Part shown: in pieces, positions 1 through 6,991 of the stretch
Numbering within the stretch: the stretch's first letter is position 1
How the letters are laid out: every line of letters starts with the position of its first letter
Origin: UBA6215 sp964484255
GTDB taxonomy: Bacteria; Omnitrophota; Gorgyraeia; Pluralincolimonadales; Pluralincolimonadaceae
Length of the DNA: 22,569 nucleotides
Reading direction: 5' to 3'
Assembly (NCBI GenBank): GCA_964484255.1
Contig: CAZAEH010000023.1
Location: forward strand, 1 to 22,569
Position numbers and translations under genes: made by a program
Notes under the pieces: model-generated
The model's input: only the letters and a program-made list of their open reading frames with translations
What the model was told of the DNA's origin: nothing
Database searches by the model: none

Positions 1-318
1 GACTATACCGATATTGTGGCGCCTTGCGATCTCGGCTATCCTGCCGCCGTAGATACCGTTGTTGACGACCAATATTTTAGCTCCGTCCCCGGCGCAAGAC
101 GAGACCGCGGCTTCCAGCGCGGCCGTCCCGGAACCCGTAAAGAACACCGCTTCGTAAGAACCCTTTACGGAAAACGCGCGCAGGAGTTTTTCGGCGCATC
201 TAAGCAGCAGCGATGAAAATTCGGGCTCACGGTGGCACATGTCAGGGGTCATAAGCGCCTTCCTGACATTTTCTTTGATGTTCACCGGGCCCGGATTGAG
301 CAGGATATATTTCTTCAT
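1..318 (-). CDS. 2-aminoethylphosphonate-type aminotransferase, N-terminal part (partial)
   Basis: Only the first 106 codons lie in the window; the rest runs off the left edge. The protein opens with MKKYILLNPGPVNI, followed by CHREPEF and FFTGSGTAALEA. This is the N-terminal pattern of class V PLP aminotransferases of the 2-aminoethylphosphonate/alanine-glyoxylate group, especially those associated with phosphonopyruvate decarboxylases. Members make or use 2-aminoethylphosphonate by exchanging an amino group between phosphonoacetaldehyde and an amino acid. The PLP lysine falls outside the window, so catalytic competence cannot be checked. The ATG overlaps the stop of the preceding decarboxylase gene by 4 bases (ATGA), so translation is probably coupled. 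Another class V aminotransferase acting on a different aldehyde is possible. Confidence 0.8.
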   Translation of the reverse strand, partial: MKKYILLNPGPVNIKENVRKALMTPDMCHREPEFSSLLLRCAEKLLRAFSVKGSYEAVFFTGSGTAALEAAVSSCAGDGAKILVVNNGIYGGRIAEIARRHNIGIV

Positions 319-866
319 CCTTTTTTGAACCTCTTCGCGATCATCGGCGGGGTAATATCCACCCTCGGGACCTTTTCCGAAGGGTCGCGGCCGACTTTTA
401 GCAGCATGAAACCGGGCCCATCTGCCGCAAGCATCTTCCTGAAATCCGCATCAAAGGCCTCGCCCGCCTCTTTCCTGATAACATTTATTATACCGCATCC
501 CCTCGCGGCCTGCGCGAGGTCAACGGAAGACGACACGGTCGGCTGTCCGCCGGTCGAGTCATAACATTCATTGTCCAGGACAATGTGTAAATAATTCTTA
601 GGGGCCGCCTTGGCTATCATCGCCAATATACCCAGGTTCATCAGGAGGTTCCCGTCCCCGTCAAAAACTACTACCTTCTTCGAGGGGTCGGATACGGCAA
701 GGCCCAGGCCTATCGAAGAAGCCTGTCCCATGGAGCCAAGCATATAAAAGTTCCTCGGGCGGTCCTTGGAATTGAAGGTATCCCGGGATATAAACCCGTT
801 CGCGCAGACGACATATTCGTCCTTTATCATCGACAGGAGCGCGCCTATCGCGTCCCGCATGATCAT
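315..866 (-). CDS. Phosphonopyruvate/sulfopyruvate-type decarboxylase, beta (ThDP-binding) half
   Basis: 183 residues forming the C-terminal, diphosphate-binding domain of a ThDP-dependent decarboxylase. The GDG motif sits at residues 70-72 within FDGDGNLLMN, and LDNECYDSTGGQ at about 97-108 matches the metal/diphosphate loop of phosphonopyruvate decarboxylases. YMLGSMGQASSIGLGLA is also typical. Phosphonopyruvate decarboxylase converts phosphonopyruvate to phosphonoacetaldehyde; the related ComE subunit acts on sulfopyruvate. It must pair with the alpha half encoded just upstream, whose stop overlaps this ATG by 4 bases (866-863). The split arrangement resembles ComD/ComE, but the aminotransferase directly downstream favours a phosphonate role. 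Substrate assignment is inference; membership in the ThDP family is secure. Confidence 0.85.
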   Translation of the reverse strand: MIMRDAIGALLSMIKDEYVVCANGFISRDTFNSKDRPRNFYMLGSMGQASSIGLGLAVSDPSKKVVVFDGDGNLLMNLGILAMIAKAAPKNYLHIVLDNECYDSTGGQPTVSSSVDLAQAARGCGIINVIRKEAGEAFDADFRKMLAADGPGFMLLKVGRDPSEKVPRVDITPPMIAKRFKKG

Positions 867-1336
867 GAAAGAGTCTCCTCCCTGATAAATACCGCGTAAG
901 GTTTCCCGCCGTCGACATGCGCGCGGGCCTCTTCTAGCACGGTCCCTAGGTCATCCCCCGCGCATACCCTCGTGCGTATGCCCACCGTATCAAGCAGCTC
1001 TACGCAATGTTCGCCCATCACTATATGCTCCGGCGCGTCATTTCCCCCGAAACCGCGGTAACTTATGATCATCAAGACAGGTATATCATATATCAGATTC
1101 AGGCTGGTCAATACATTCAGGGAATATCCTATGCCCGAGTTCTGCATGAGGACACACGGTTTCCTGCCCGCAAGGTAGGCGCCGGCGGCAAGGCCGAGGG
1201 CGGTATCCTCCCTGACCGAAGGGATATATTCGTCCCCGAGCGATTTTATTACGCTCCCCAGCAGGGAGCAGGGCACGCCGGTGAAAAAATCGAACCCGGC
1301 CTCTTTAAGTTTGGCTTTTAGAACATCCGCTTTCAT
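863..1336 (-). CDS. Phosphonopyruvate/sulfopyruvate-type decarboxylase, alpha (Pyr) half
   Basis: 157 residues corresponding to the N-terminal pyrimidine-binding domain of phosphonopyruvate decarboxylase or the ComD subunit of sulfopyruvate decarboxylase. Glu43 in SVREDTALGLAAG is the expected glutamate that activates the ThDP aminopyrimidine. LMQNSGIGYSLN at about 63-74 and the following MIISYRGFGG are hallmark segments of this family. The complete enzyme would be an alpha/beta assembly with the next gene. It lies 10 bases after the Zn-phospholipase-like gene and 4-base-overlaps the beta gene. The start is the ATG at 1336; the preceding bases show no strong Shine-Dalgarno, so translation may depend on coupling. 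Full-length bacterial enzymes are usually single chains of about 370-400 residues, so the split form is worth noting. Confidence 0.85.
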   Translation of the reverse strand: MKADVLKAKLKEAGFDFFTGVPCSLLGSVIKSLGDEYIPSVREDTALGLAAGAYLAGRKPCVLMQNSGIGYSLNVLTSLNLIYDIPVLMIISYRGFGGNDAPEHIVMGEHCVELLDTVGIRTRVCAGDDLGTVLEEARAHVDGGKPYAVFIREETLS

Positions 1337-1346
1337 CGGGGAACCA

Positions 1347-2207
1347 TCAGGTTAAGCGGGCAAAGTTCTTGTATATTATCTGGGATATTTCTTTCTCGAT
1401 GTCATTCAGGAACTTGAGCTCGTTGTCCGCCCGCTGGTATTCGTTTATATCCATATAACGCAGGAAATCCCTGACACCCATATCCACGATCTCGTAAGGT
1501 ATGGACGGCTCTCCCATCTCCCCAAGCCTTATTATAAGCGCCTTCATCAGGGCTTCCGGCTTGACCTTGATATCCCATACTTTGCTCTTCGCCACTTCCT
1601 TGCGGAACGGGACTATATTCTCGGGTTTGTAAAAATCACCCCTGAACCTCATGTAGTCTATCTTAGACCAGAACTCCCATTGCGCCGAGCAGAGCGCGCA
1701 GTTCGGCAGGAATATCTGGACAGGGTTATTGTATGTGTCAAAATAGGTGTGCGAGAGCAGGCTGACCGCGGCCGAGAGCTTGTCGGTTGATATCTTTGTG
1801 ACCCTCTCGTCTCCGACGACATCGCGCGCGTCATCAAGCAGCTTAAGGAAACCGGGGGTCTCCTCGCCTATCCTCGTAAACGCGTATATCCTCTTTTCGA
1901 GCCGCTGCCTCTTGGCGGCATCATTAACTGGCGTTGCGTCAAATTCTTTCTGGAGCTGGGAAGTCTTCTCGGAAATGAACTTGCCCAAGCCCGCAAAATC
2001 CCTCTTGGCGGCTTCCGGCCTCTTGAACAGCTCAAGCGTAACATCGAGAAAATCCGGCTGGTTCTCAAGTATGTGCGCATAGACCCTGTGGAAATGCGCC
2101 GGCTTCTGGTCGATCACCGGTATTACCGAATATATCGCCGCCCCTACATCAAGGTTCGCCGAATCCAGGAGTTTCGCGGCCAAAACCATATGAGATCCCC
2201 AATCCAT
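1347..2207 (-). CDS. Zn-dependent phospholipase C-like / S1-P1-fold protein, function unknown
   Basis: 286 residues, no signal peptide or membrane segment seen. I do not recognise a close named family. The spacing of His and Asp residues recalls the all-helical zinc-dependent phospholipase C/S1-P1 nuclease fold: His6 near the N-terminus, Asp33, the cluster His38-x-His40-x4-His45, and LSHTYFDTYNNP with His153, Asp157 and NNP at 160-162. This is a pattern match by eye, not a proven homology. It lies between hpnH and the decarboxylase halves, 34 and 10 bases from its neighbours, so it belongs to the operon. An AAAGGA Shine-Dalgarno lies 8 bases before the ATG. A role in hydrolysing a phosphoester or nucleoside on a lipid head group would suit the context but is inference. 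Confidence 0.6.
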   Translation of the reverse strand: MDWGSHMVLAAKLLDSANLDVGAAIYSVIPVIDQKPAHFHRVYAHILENQPDFLDVTLELFKRPEAAKRDFAGLGKFISEKTSQLQKEFDATPVNDAAKRQRLEKRIYAFTRIGEETPGFLKLLDDARDVVGDERVTKISTDKLSAAVSLLSHTYFDTYNNPVQIFLPNCALCSAQWEFWSKIDYMRFRGDFYKPENIVPFRKEVAKSKVWDIKVKPEALMKALIIRLGEMGEPSIPYEIVDMGVRDFLRYMDINEYQRADNELKFLNDIEKEISQIIYKNFARLT

Positions 2208-2241
2208 CGTTTTCGTCCTTTCTTTTGGACAGGATGCCGTC

Positions 2242-3240
2242 CTAGGTGAACTGCCATCCTATCAGTTTTATTATATCCTTGAAAGACTTGCCCTCGAGCA
2301 CGCTCGCCGGCTCGAAACCGCAATGGACCGCGCATTCGGAACAGCGCGGATTCCTGCTCCTGGGACCGTACCTCTTCCAGTCGGTCTTTTCAAGCAGCTC
2401 CCTGTACGTTGCATAATGTTTGTCCGCCAGCTGGTAGCACGGCGAACGCCATCCGAACGGGTTGCGAGTCGGGGTGGTCCACGGCGCGCAGTCTATATCG
2501 CGCTTTCCCTGCACGAATTCGAGATACAGCGGCGAGCCGAGGAAATTATACTTCTTGAACTCGGGCTCAAGCCTGTCGAAGAATCCCGCCAATTCTTTCC
2601 TGGTCATAAAGAAAGTGTCGCCCACATGCACATATCCGTATGCCGGCGATATAAGGAACCCGTCGACCTTCAAGCTATCCAGCGTCTTAAAGAGCTGCCT
2701 TAGCTCGTTGATGTCGGTCTGCTTATATATCGTCGTATTCGTGCAGACAAAATATCCCTTCTTCTTCGCGGCCTTTATAGCCTCTATCACCTTGTCGTAG
2801 GCGCCTTCCAGGCCCGTTATCGCGTCATGCGTCTTCGCGAGCCCGTCTATGTGAAAATTCACCATGAGGTTGTCGCTCGGCTTAAGCCTGTTCATCTTGT
2901 CCTTGAAGAGCAGGCCGTTCGTGCAAAGATAGATGTATTTGCCTTTTTTCGTAAGTCTCGCGATAAGCTCCTCGATGTGGGGATATACAAGCGGTTCACC
3001 GCCGCATATAGAGACTATCTGCGCGTTGCATTCGTCGACGGCCTTCACGCATTCGTCGACGCTCATCATCTTGTTGAGCCCTTCCTTGTATTCGCGTATC
3101 CTGCCGCATCCTTCGCATGCCAGGTTGCACATGAATGTCGGCTCAAGCATTAAAACGAGCGTAAAACGCTTGTTACCCTTTATCTTGTTCGATACGATAT
3201 GCTTCGTAAGCTTTGCCGTAAGGCCCGGTTTAAATCTCAT
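2242..3240 (-). CDS. hpnH: Adenosyl-hopene transferase HpnH, radical SAM
   Basis: 332 residues, the normal HpnH length. HpnH uses radical SAM chemistry to attach the 5'-deoxyadenosyl group to hopene (diploptene), giving adenosylhopane, the first step to side-chain-extended hopanoids. The radical SAM cluster motif is Cys38-x3-Cys42-x2-Cys45 in MCNLACEGCGRIRE; GGEP follows at 80-83, and LCTNGLL at about 105-111 is also as in HpnH. The C-terminus carries Cys300, Cys303 and Cys307 in the conserved CSECAVHCGFEP segment of the DUF3463 region. The ATG follows the cyclase stop by 2 bases, with AAAGGT as the ribosome site inside the end of the cyclase gene. Adjacency to squalene-hopene cyclase makes the assignment secure. 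No HpnG, which would normally process its product, is present in the window. Confidence 0.95.
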   Translation of the reverse strand: MRFKPGLTAKLTKHIVSNKIKGNKRFTLVLMLEPTFMCNLACEGCGRIREYKEGLNKMMSVDECVKAVDECNAQIVSICGGEPLVYPHIEELIARLTKKGKYIYLCTNGLLFKDKMNRLKPSDNLMVNFHIDGLAKTHDAITGLEGAYDKVIEAIKAAKKKGYFVCTNTTIYKQTDINELRQLFKTLDSLKVDGFLISPAYGYVHVGDTFFMTRKELAGFFDRLEPEFKKYNFLGSPLYLEFVQGKRDIDCAPWTTPTRNPFGWRSPCYQLADKHYATYRELLEKTDWKRYGPRSRNPRCSECAVHCGFEPASVLEGKSFKDIIKLIGWQFT

Positions 3241-3242
3241 TT

Positions 3243-5141
3243 TTATACCTTTAGTTTATCTCTTGCGATGGCGTATTCCGAAAGCGCTATCAGCGGGAAA
3301 ACGACGGAATACAGTTCGTAACGCAGGTAACAGACCTTTGGAAAGCCCGTCCCGGTAAAATATTTCTCTTCCCAGTTCCCCGTTACATCCTGGCCGGCGA
3401 CCAGGTATTCTATACCCCGCTCGACCGCGCTGCTGTTGTAATCGCCGGCGGCATACAAGACCATCAGGGCCCAAGCCGTCTGAGATGCGGTCGAGATACC
3501 TTTCCCCTTCTTGAAGGGGTCGGCGTAACTAAGCGGCGACTCACCCCATCCGCCGTCGTCATTCTGCACGGACTTTATCCATTTTGCCGCGATATCGAGT
3601 TCTTTCTCAAAACCCTTAGCCCCGGAGAACCGCAGCCCCCTGCACGCAAGGAAAGTCCCGTAGATATAATTGACCCCCCACCTGCCGTACCATGTCCCGT
3701 CGGGGATCTTGTCTTTTTTGAGGAACCTTACCGCATCTTTCAACGGGGAACTCTCCGGATCATAACCAAGACGACCGAGCAATTCGCATGCGCGTCCAGT
3801 AATATCCGCGCAGGTAGGATCGAGCATGGCATTATGGTCCGCGAAAGGCACTTTGTTCAGGAAGCGCTTGTTATTATCCCTGTCGTATGAGCTGAAACCT
3901 CCGTCACGCGACTGCATCTTGAGCAGCCAATCGAGGCCGCGGTTGAATTCGGACTTCTTCTTCTCCTCCTCACCGCCCATATCCACATACATCAGGGCCA
4001 TAAGCACCTGGGCGCTGTCATCGATATCGGGATAGAACTCGTTACGGAACTCGAAATACCATCCGCCGGGTTTCGCGTCTTTCGCTTTCTTTATCCAGTC
4101 TCCTGTATCGTTGGCCTGTTTCGAGACAAGCCAGCGGGCGGCTTTCCTCATGCTCTCATCGTCCTTAGGGAAACCCGAGATACCCAGCGCGTAAATGGCC
4201 AGGGCCGTGTCCCAGACGGGAGAGACACACGGCTGCACTTCAGACTTATGCCCGAAATCCGCCACAAGTTTCAATACCTCGTCTATATTGGACCTCATGA
4301 GCGGGTGGTCGTTCTTATAACCCAGGCAGCTTAACGCCATGACGGAATTGACCATGGCAGGATATATGGCGCATAGGCCGTCGCTCTTGTCAAGCCTGGC
4401 GACCATCCATTTTTCAGCGGCACGGACAGCCTTACCCCTAAGGAAACAAAGGCGCAGTTTGTATACGGTCTTTATGCACAGGTCGGCAAAGAGAAAAAAA
4501 TTCTTCCAGCTGATACCGAGATCCGGTTTTATGCCGCAATTCCTCATCCTGCGGCCATCCTTATAGAGTTCGTCAACGTTGAAACCCTTCTCTATCGGGC
4601 GAACCGGTTTATGCGCCCAGATGATCGACAAGGGAACGACTATAGTCCTCGTCCACGCGCTGAAATCATAGATATTGACAGGGGACCAATCTGGCAAAAG
4701 GACGATCTCCGGCGGTATGGCGGGACAGGCATCCCAGCTGCCCAGGCCGAACATGGCCAGATACAACCTTGTATAGCTGTTAGATCTCTCGACCCCGCCA
4801 AGGCTGATGATTATCTGGCGGTCCCTCATCATCATGCTGCTGCGCTCATCAAAACCTTTCAGCTTAAGCGCAAGGTAGCACTTAATAGTGGTATTGAGCT
4901 CGGCGGGCCCTCCGGGATATATGGACCAGCCGCCGTCCTCAAGCCTTCTCTCAAGGATGAAATTGATGAATTTGCGTTCGAGCTCCTCGTTCCTTACCCC
5001 CAGGAAACGCAGGATACACAGCGTATCCGACTCAAGGCCGAGGTCCATATGAAAAACGGACTTGAAATAACCTTCCACGTCCTGCCTGCCAAGCAGGTAT
5101 TCCCTCGCTCTATTTATGGCGCCTGATAATCTATCGCTCAT
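3243..5141 (-). CDS. shc: Squalene-hopene cyclase
   Basis: 632 residues, essentially the same length as characterised bacterial cyclases. It converts squalene to hopene/hopanol at the membrane. The catalytic acid motif DxDD is seen as DIDD at residues 372-375. QW-type repeats include QNDDGGWGE at about 526-534 and QSRDGGFSS at about 410-418. The C-terminal FTGTGFPKVCYLRYELY region at about 595-611 and FPLIALSEY are diagnostic of the hopene cyclase branch. The start has a strong Shine-Dalgarno (AAAGGAGGGAATA before ATG) and lies 16 bases after the DUF116 stop. hpnH begins 2 bases downstream. Squalene synthesis genes (hpnCDE type) are not in the window. No defect was noticed. Confidence 0.96.
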   Translation of the reverse strand: MSDRLSGAINRAREYLLGRQDVEGYFKSVFHMDLGLESDTLCILRFLGVRNEELERKFINFILERRLEDGGWSIYPGGPAELNTTIKCYLALKLKGFDERSSMMMRDRQIIISLGGVERSNSYTRLYLAMFGLGSWDACPAIPPEIVLLPDWSPVNIYDFSAWTRTIVVPLSIIWAHKPVRPIEKGFNVDELYKDGRRMRNCGIKPDLGISWKNFFLFADLCIKTVYKLRLCFLRGKAVRAAEKWMVARLDKSDGLCAIYPAMVNSVMALSCLGYKNDHPLMRSNIDEVLKLVADFGHKSEVQPCVSPVWDTALAIYALGISGFPKDDESMRKAARWLVSKQANDTGDWIKKAKDAKPGGWYFEFRNEFYPDIDDSAQVLMALMYVDMGGEEEKKKSEFNRGLDWLLKMQSRDGGFSSYDRDNNKRFLNKVPFADHNAMLDPTCADITGRACELLGRLGYDPESSPLKDAVRFLKKDKIPDGTWYGRWGVNYIYGTFLACRGLRFSGAKGFEKELDIAAKWIKSVQNDDGGWGESPLSYADPFKKGKGISTASQTAWALMVLYAAGDYNSSAVERGIEYLVAGQDVTGNWEEKYFTGTGFPKVCYLRYELYSVVFPLIALSEYAIARDKLKV

Positions 5142-5157
5142 TATTCCCTCCTTTATT

Positions 5158-5946
5158 TTATTTAGAAAGGCAATACTTGACGATCTCTTCCAATTTATCG
5201 ATATCTACGGAGGTATTCTTGCATGGCCCTTCGGGCCGCATATTGGGAAGGCCGAATACGGGCATCTTCGGGGCAGTGTCTTGTATGCCCGATATAAGGT
5301 CCCTTTCACAGGCTATTCCGATCACGGCGTCGGGCATGTTATCCTTGATGGCTTTTCTCGCCTCATCGCCGCCAAAAGCGGTATAAGCGACGAACTGGTA
5401 CTTCTCCCCCATCTCCTTTATCCTGTTCCTCATATCGGCAGAAAGGCATCTCGGCAAAAGCAACAGTATCTTCCTGGCGCCTTTACCCGTGCCGGTAGCA
5501 TACATCAGGTCATTATGGAATTTCACGAATGAATTGCCTATCTTGTCCCTGGTTATACCAAAAACGGAAGCCGCTTTCACGGCGCCGCCGAGCAGGATCC
5601 TTAACGATAACCTGTTCGCCACAACAGCAGGGACAAGTTTTAGCCTAAACAACGATGATAATACCTGCAAAAGATACCAAAGCGCAAGAAGGCAGACAAA
5701 TAACATAACTGCTGCACCGGCGAGTTTTACAAAGCCGGGGCCAAAACTCTCGAACCTGGGAAGGGCAAGATACCAAAACAACAAAACCCCAATCAGGACA
5801 AAGAGTAATACCAAAAATGAGAAGACAAGGAAGAGCGACTTCGGTGAATCGGAAGAACCCGCGGCTTTTGCGCCGGGTTTCCAATCCGACCACTCGTCCC
5901 CCAATAACCTGTCTTCCAGCCTTTTACCCTTGCCGGTCTCCTTCAT
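5158..5946 (-). CDS. Membrane-anchored DUF116 family protein, cysteine cluster missing
   Basis: 262 residues. A charged N-terminus of about 35 residues is followed by two membrane segments at about 36-61 and 73-98, then a cytosolic DUF116-like domain. The family signature is clear in DAVIGIACERDLISGIQD (about 206-223) and RPEGPCKNTSVD (about 237-248). Usual DUF116 proteins carry a CxxCG-type cysteine cluster after the LLPxCL segment. Here LLLLPRCL is followed by ADMRNRIKEMG with no cysteines, so only Cys167, Cys213 and Cys242 remain. The family has no established function. It is the first gene of the hopanoid/phosphonate operon, 16 bases before the cyclase. No Shine-Dalgarno precedes the ATG and a promoter sits almost on the start, suggesting a nearly leaderless message. 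Confidence 0.85.
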   Translation of the reverse strand: MKETGKGKRLEDRLLGDEWSDWKPGAKAAGSSDSPKSLFLVFSFLVLLFVLIGVLLFWYLALPRFESFGPGFVKLAGAAVMLFVCLLALWYLLQVLSSLFRLKLVPAVVANRLSLRILLGGAVKAASVFGITRDKIGNSFVKFHNDLMYATGTGKGARKILLLLPRCLSADMRNRIKEMGEKYQFVAYTAFGGDEARKAIKDNMPDAVIGIACERDLISGIQDTAPKMPVFGLPNMRPEGPCKNTSVDIDKLEEIVKYCLSK

Positions 5947-5955
5947 CAGGTAATG

Positions 5956-5984
5956 ATTATATCACGAATCAGGAAAGGGCGCAA
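5956..5984 (-). promoter_or_regulatory. Putative sigma70-type promoter of the hopanoid/phosphonate operon
   Basis: On the minus strand, TTGCGC (5984-5979) and TATAAT (5961-5956) are separated by 17 bases. Transcription would start near 5949, only about 3 bases before the DUF116 ATG at 5946. The same TTGCGC-N17-TATAAT arrangement occurs before the glycosidase and, nearly, before lemA, which supports it. Confidence 0.6.
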
Positions 5985-5992
5985 CAGAGCTA

Positions 5993-6991
5993 TTAGGCAG
6001 ACTTGCGCTTGATAAGCTTGGGCTCGAAATAACGCAGAAGGGAGTTCTTGTGGGGAGGTTCCGAGGAATTCATCAGGTCCTGTCCGGCGGCATAGGCTAT
6101 CTCGGCCACCGGCTGTTCTACGGTCGTGATAGGCGGATCAAAAAGCTCACATATAGGTATATTGTCGAAACCCACTACGGCTACGTCTTCCGGCACCTTC
6201 ATTCCGGAAGACTTAACGGCCCTTATGGCACCTATCGCCATTCTGTCGTTCGCGGCGAACACGGCATCTGGGGGATCCGCCATCTTGAGCATCTTTTTCG
6301 TAGCGGCTTCCGCATCTTCGTATCTAAAATACCCGCGTTCCACGTAATCCGGCCTGAACCGGATCCCCGCTTCGGCCAAGGCCTGCTTGTATCCCTTCAA
6401 TCTCTCTTCCGCGTCAAACCAGTTCTCATGTCCGTGCAAGAAGGCTATCCTTTTCCTGCCGGAATCAATGAGGTGCTTTGTCGCTATATAACCGCCGCGT
6501 TTATTGTCACAGCCGAAGGAATCGGCCCTGTCGGAATACGCAAAAAGCAGCGCGACGGGGACCTTGCTCCTTTTAAGTTCCTCAAGTTTTTCCGTATCGT
6601 CTTTGGATATGGCAACAAGTATAAGCCCGCCGACCAGCCTGCTCTTGTACATCCGCAGGCATTGCTCGCTGTCGAACTTGTTCTGGGTAAATATCATTAT
6701 CTGGTAATTGTTCTCGTTTGCAACCTTGGCAACGCCTTTTATAGTATCTATGGCAAAAAAATCCGTATTAAGGAAAGTATCCCTGGGGAATATCAGGCCT
6801 ATTACGTTTATCTTTTTTGAGGCGAGGCTGGCTGCGTGGATATTCGGGAAATATTTCTCCCTATCGAGGTGCCGGAGTATGCGCTCCCTGGTCTGGCCGG
6901 CAACATTGTTGTCGTCCTTCAGCACCCTCGATATGGTGCGGCGAGATACATTAAGTTTTTTCGCAAGATCTTCAAGCGTTTTTGCGCTCAT
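5993..6991 (-). CDS. LacI-family transcriptional repressor
   Basis: 332 residues with the standard LacI/GalR layout. An N-terminal helix-turn-helix at about 5-25 (TLEDLAKKLNVSRRTISRVL) is followed by a hinge with Leu56 in AASLAS, then a periplasmic-binding-protein-like effector domain from about 60 onward. GVI-type segments such as VGFDNIPICELFDPPITTVEQP near the C-terminus are typical of this family. It should bind palindromic DNA with a central CG and be released by a small sugar or sugar derivative. The ATG overlaps the stop of the glycosidase gene by 4 bases (6991-6988), so the repressor is probably co-expressed with it. Palindromes upstream of the neighbouring secreted-protein genes are the likely targets. 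The effector sugar cannot be read from sequence. Confidence 0.93.
   Translation of the reverse strand: MSAKTLEDLAKKLNVSRRTISRVLKDDNNVAGQTRERILRHLDREKYFPNIHAASLASKKINVIGLIFPRDTFLNTDFFAIDTIKGVAKVANENNYQIMIFTQNKFDSEQCLRMYKSRLVGGLILVAISKDDTEKLEELKRSKVPVALLFAYSDRADSFGCDNKRGGYIATKHLIDSGRKRIAFLHGHENWFDAEERLKGYKQALAEAGIRFRPDYVERGYFRYEDAEAATKKMLKMADPPDAVFAANDRMAIGAIRAVKSSGMKVPEDVAVVGFDNIPICELFDPPITTVEQPVAEIAYAAGQDLMNSSEPPHKNSLLRYFEPKLIKRKSA

Noticed and set aside
16..564. Plus-strand open frames at the left edge
   Set aside because: They lie opposite the aminotransferase and decarboxylase genes, show no family motifs, and all other genes run on the minus strand.
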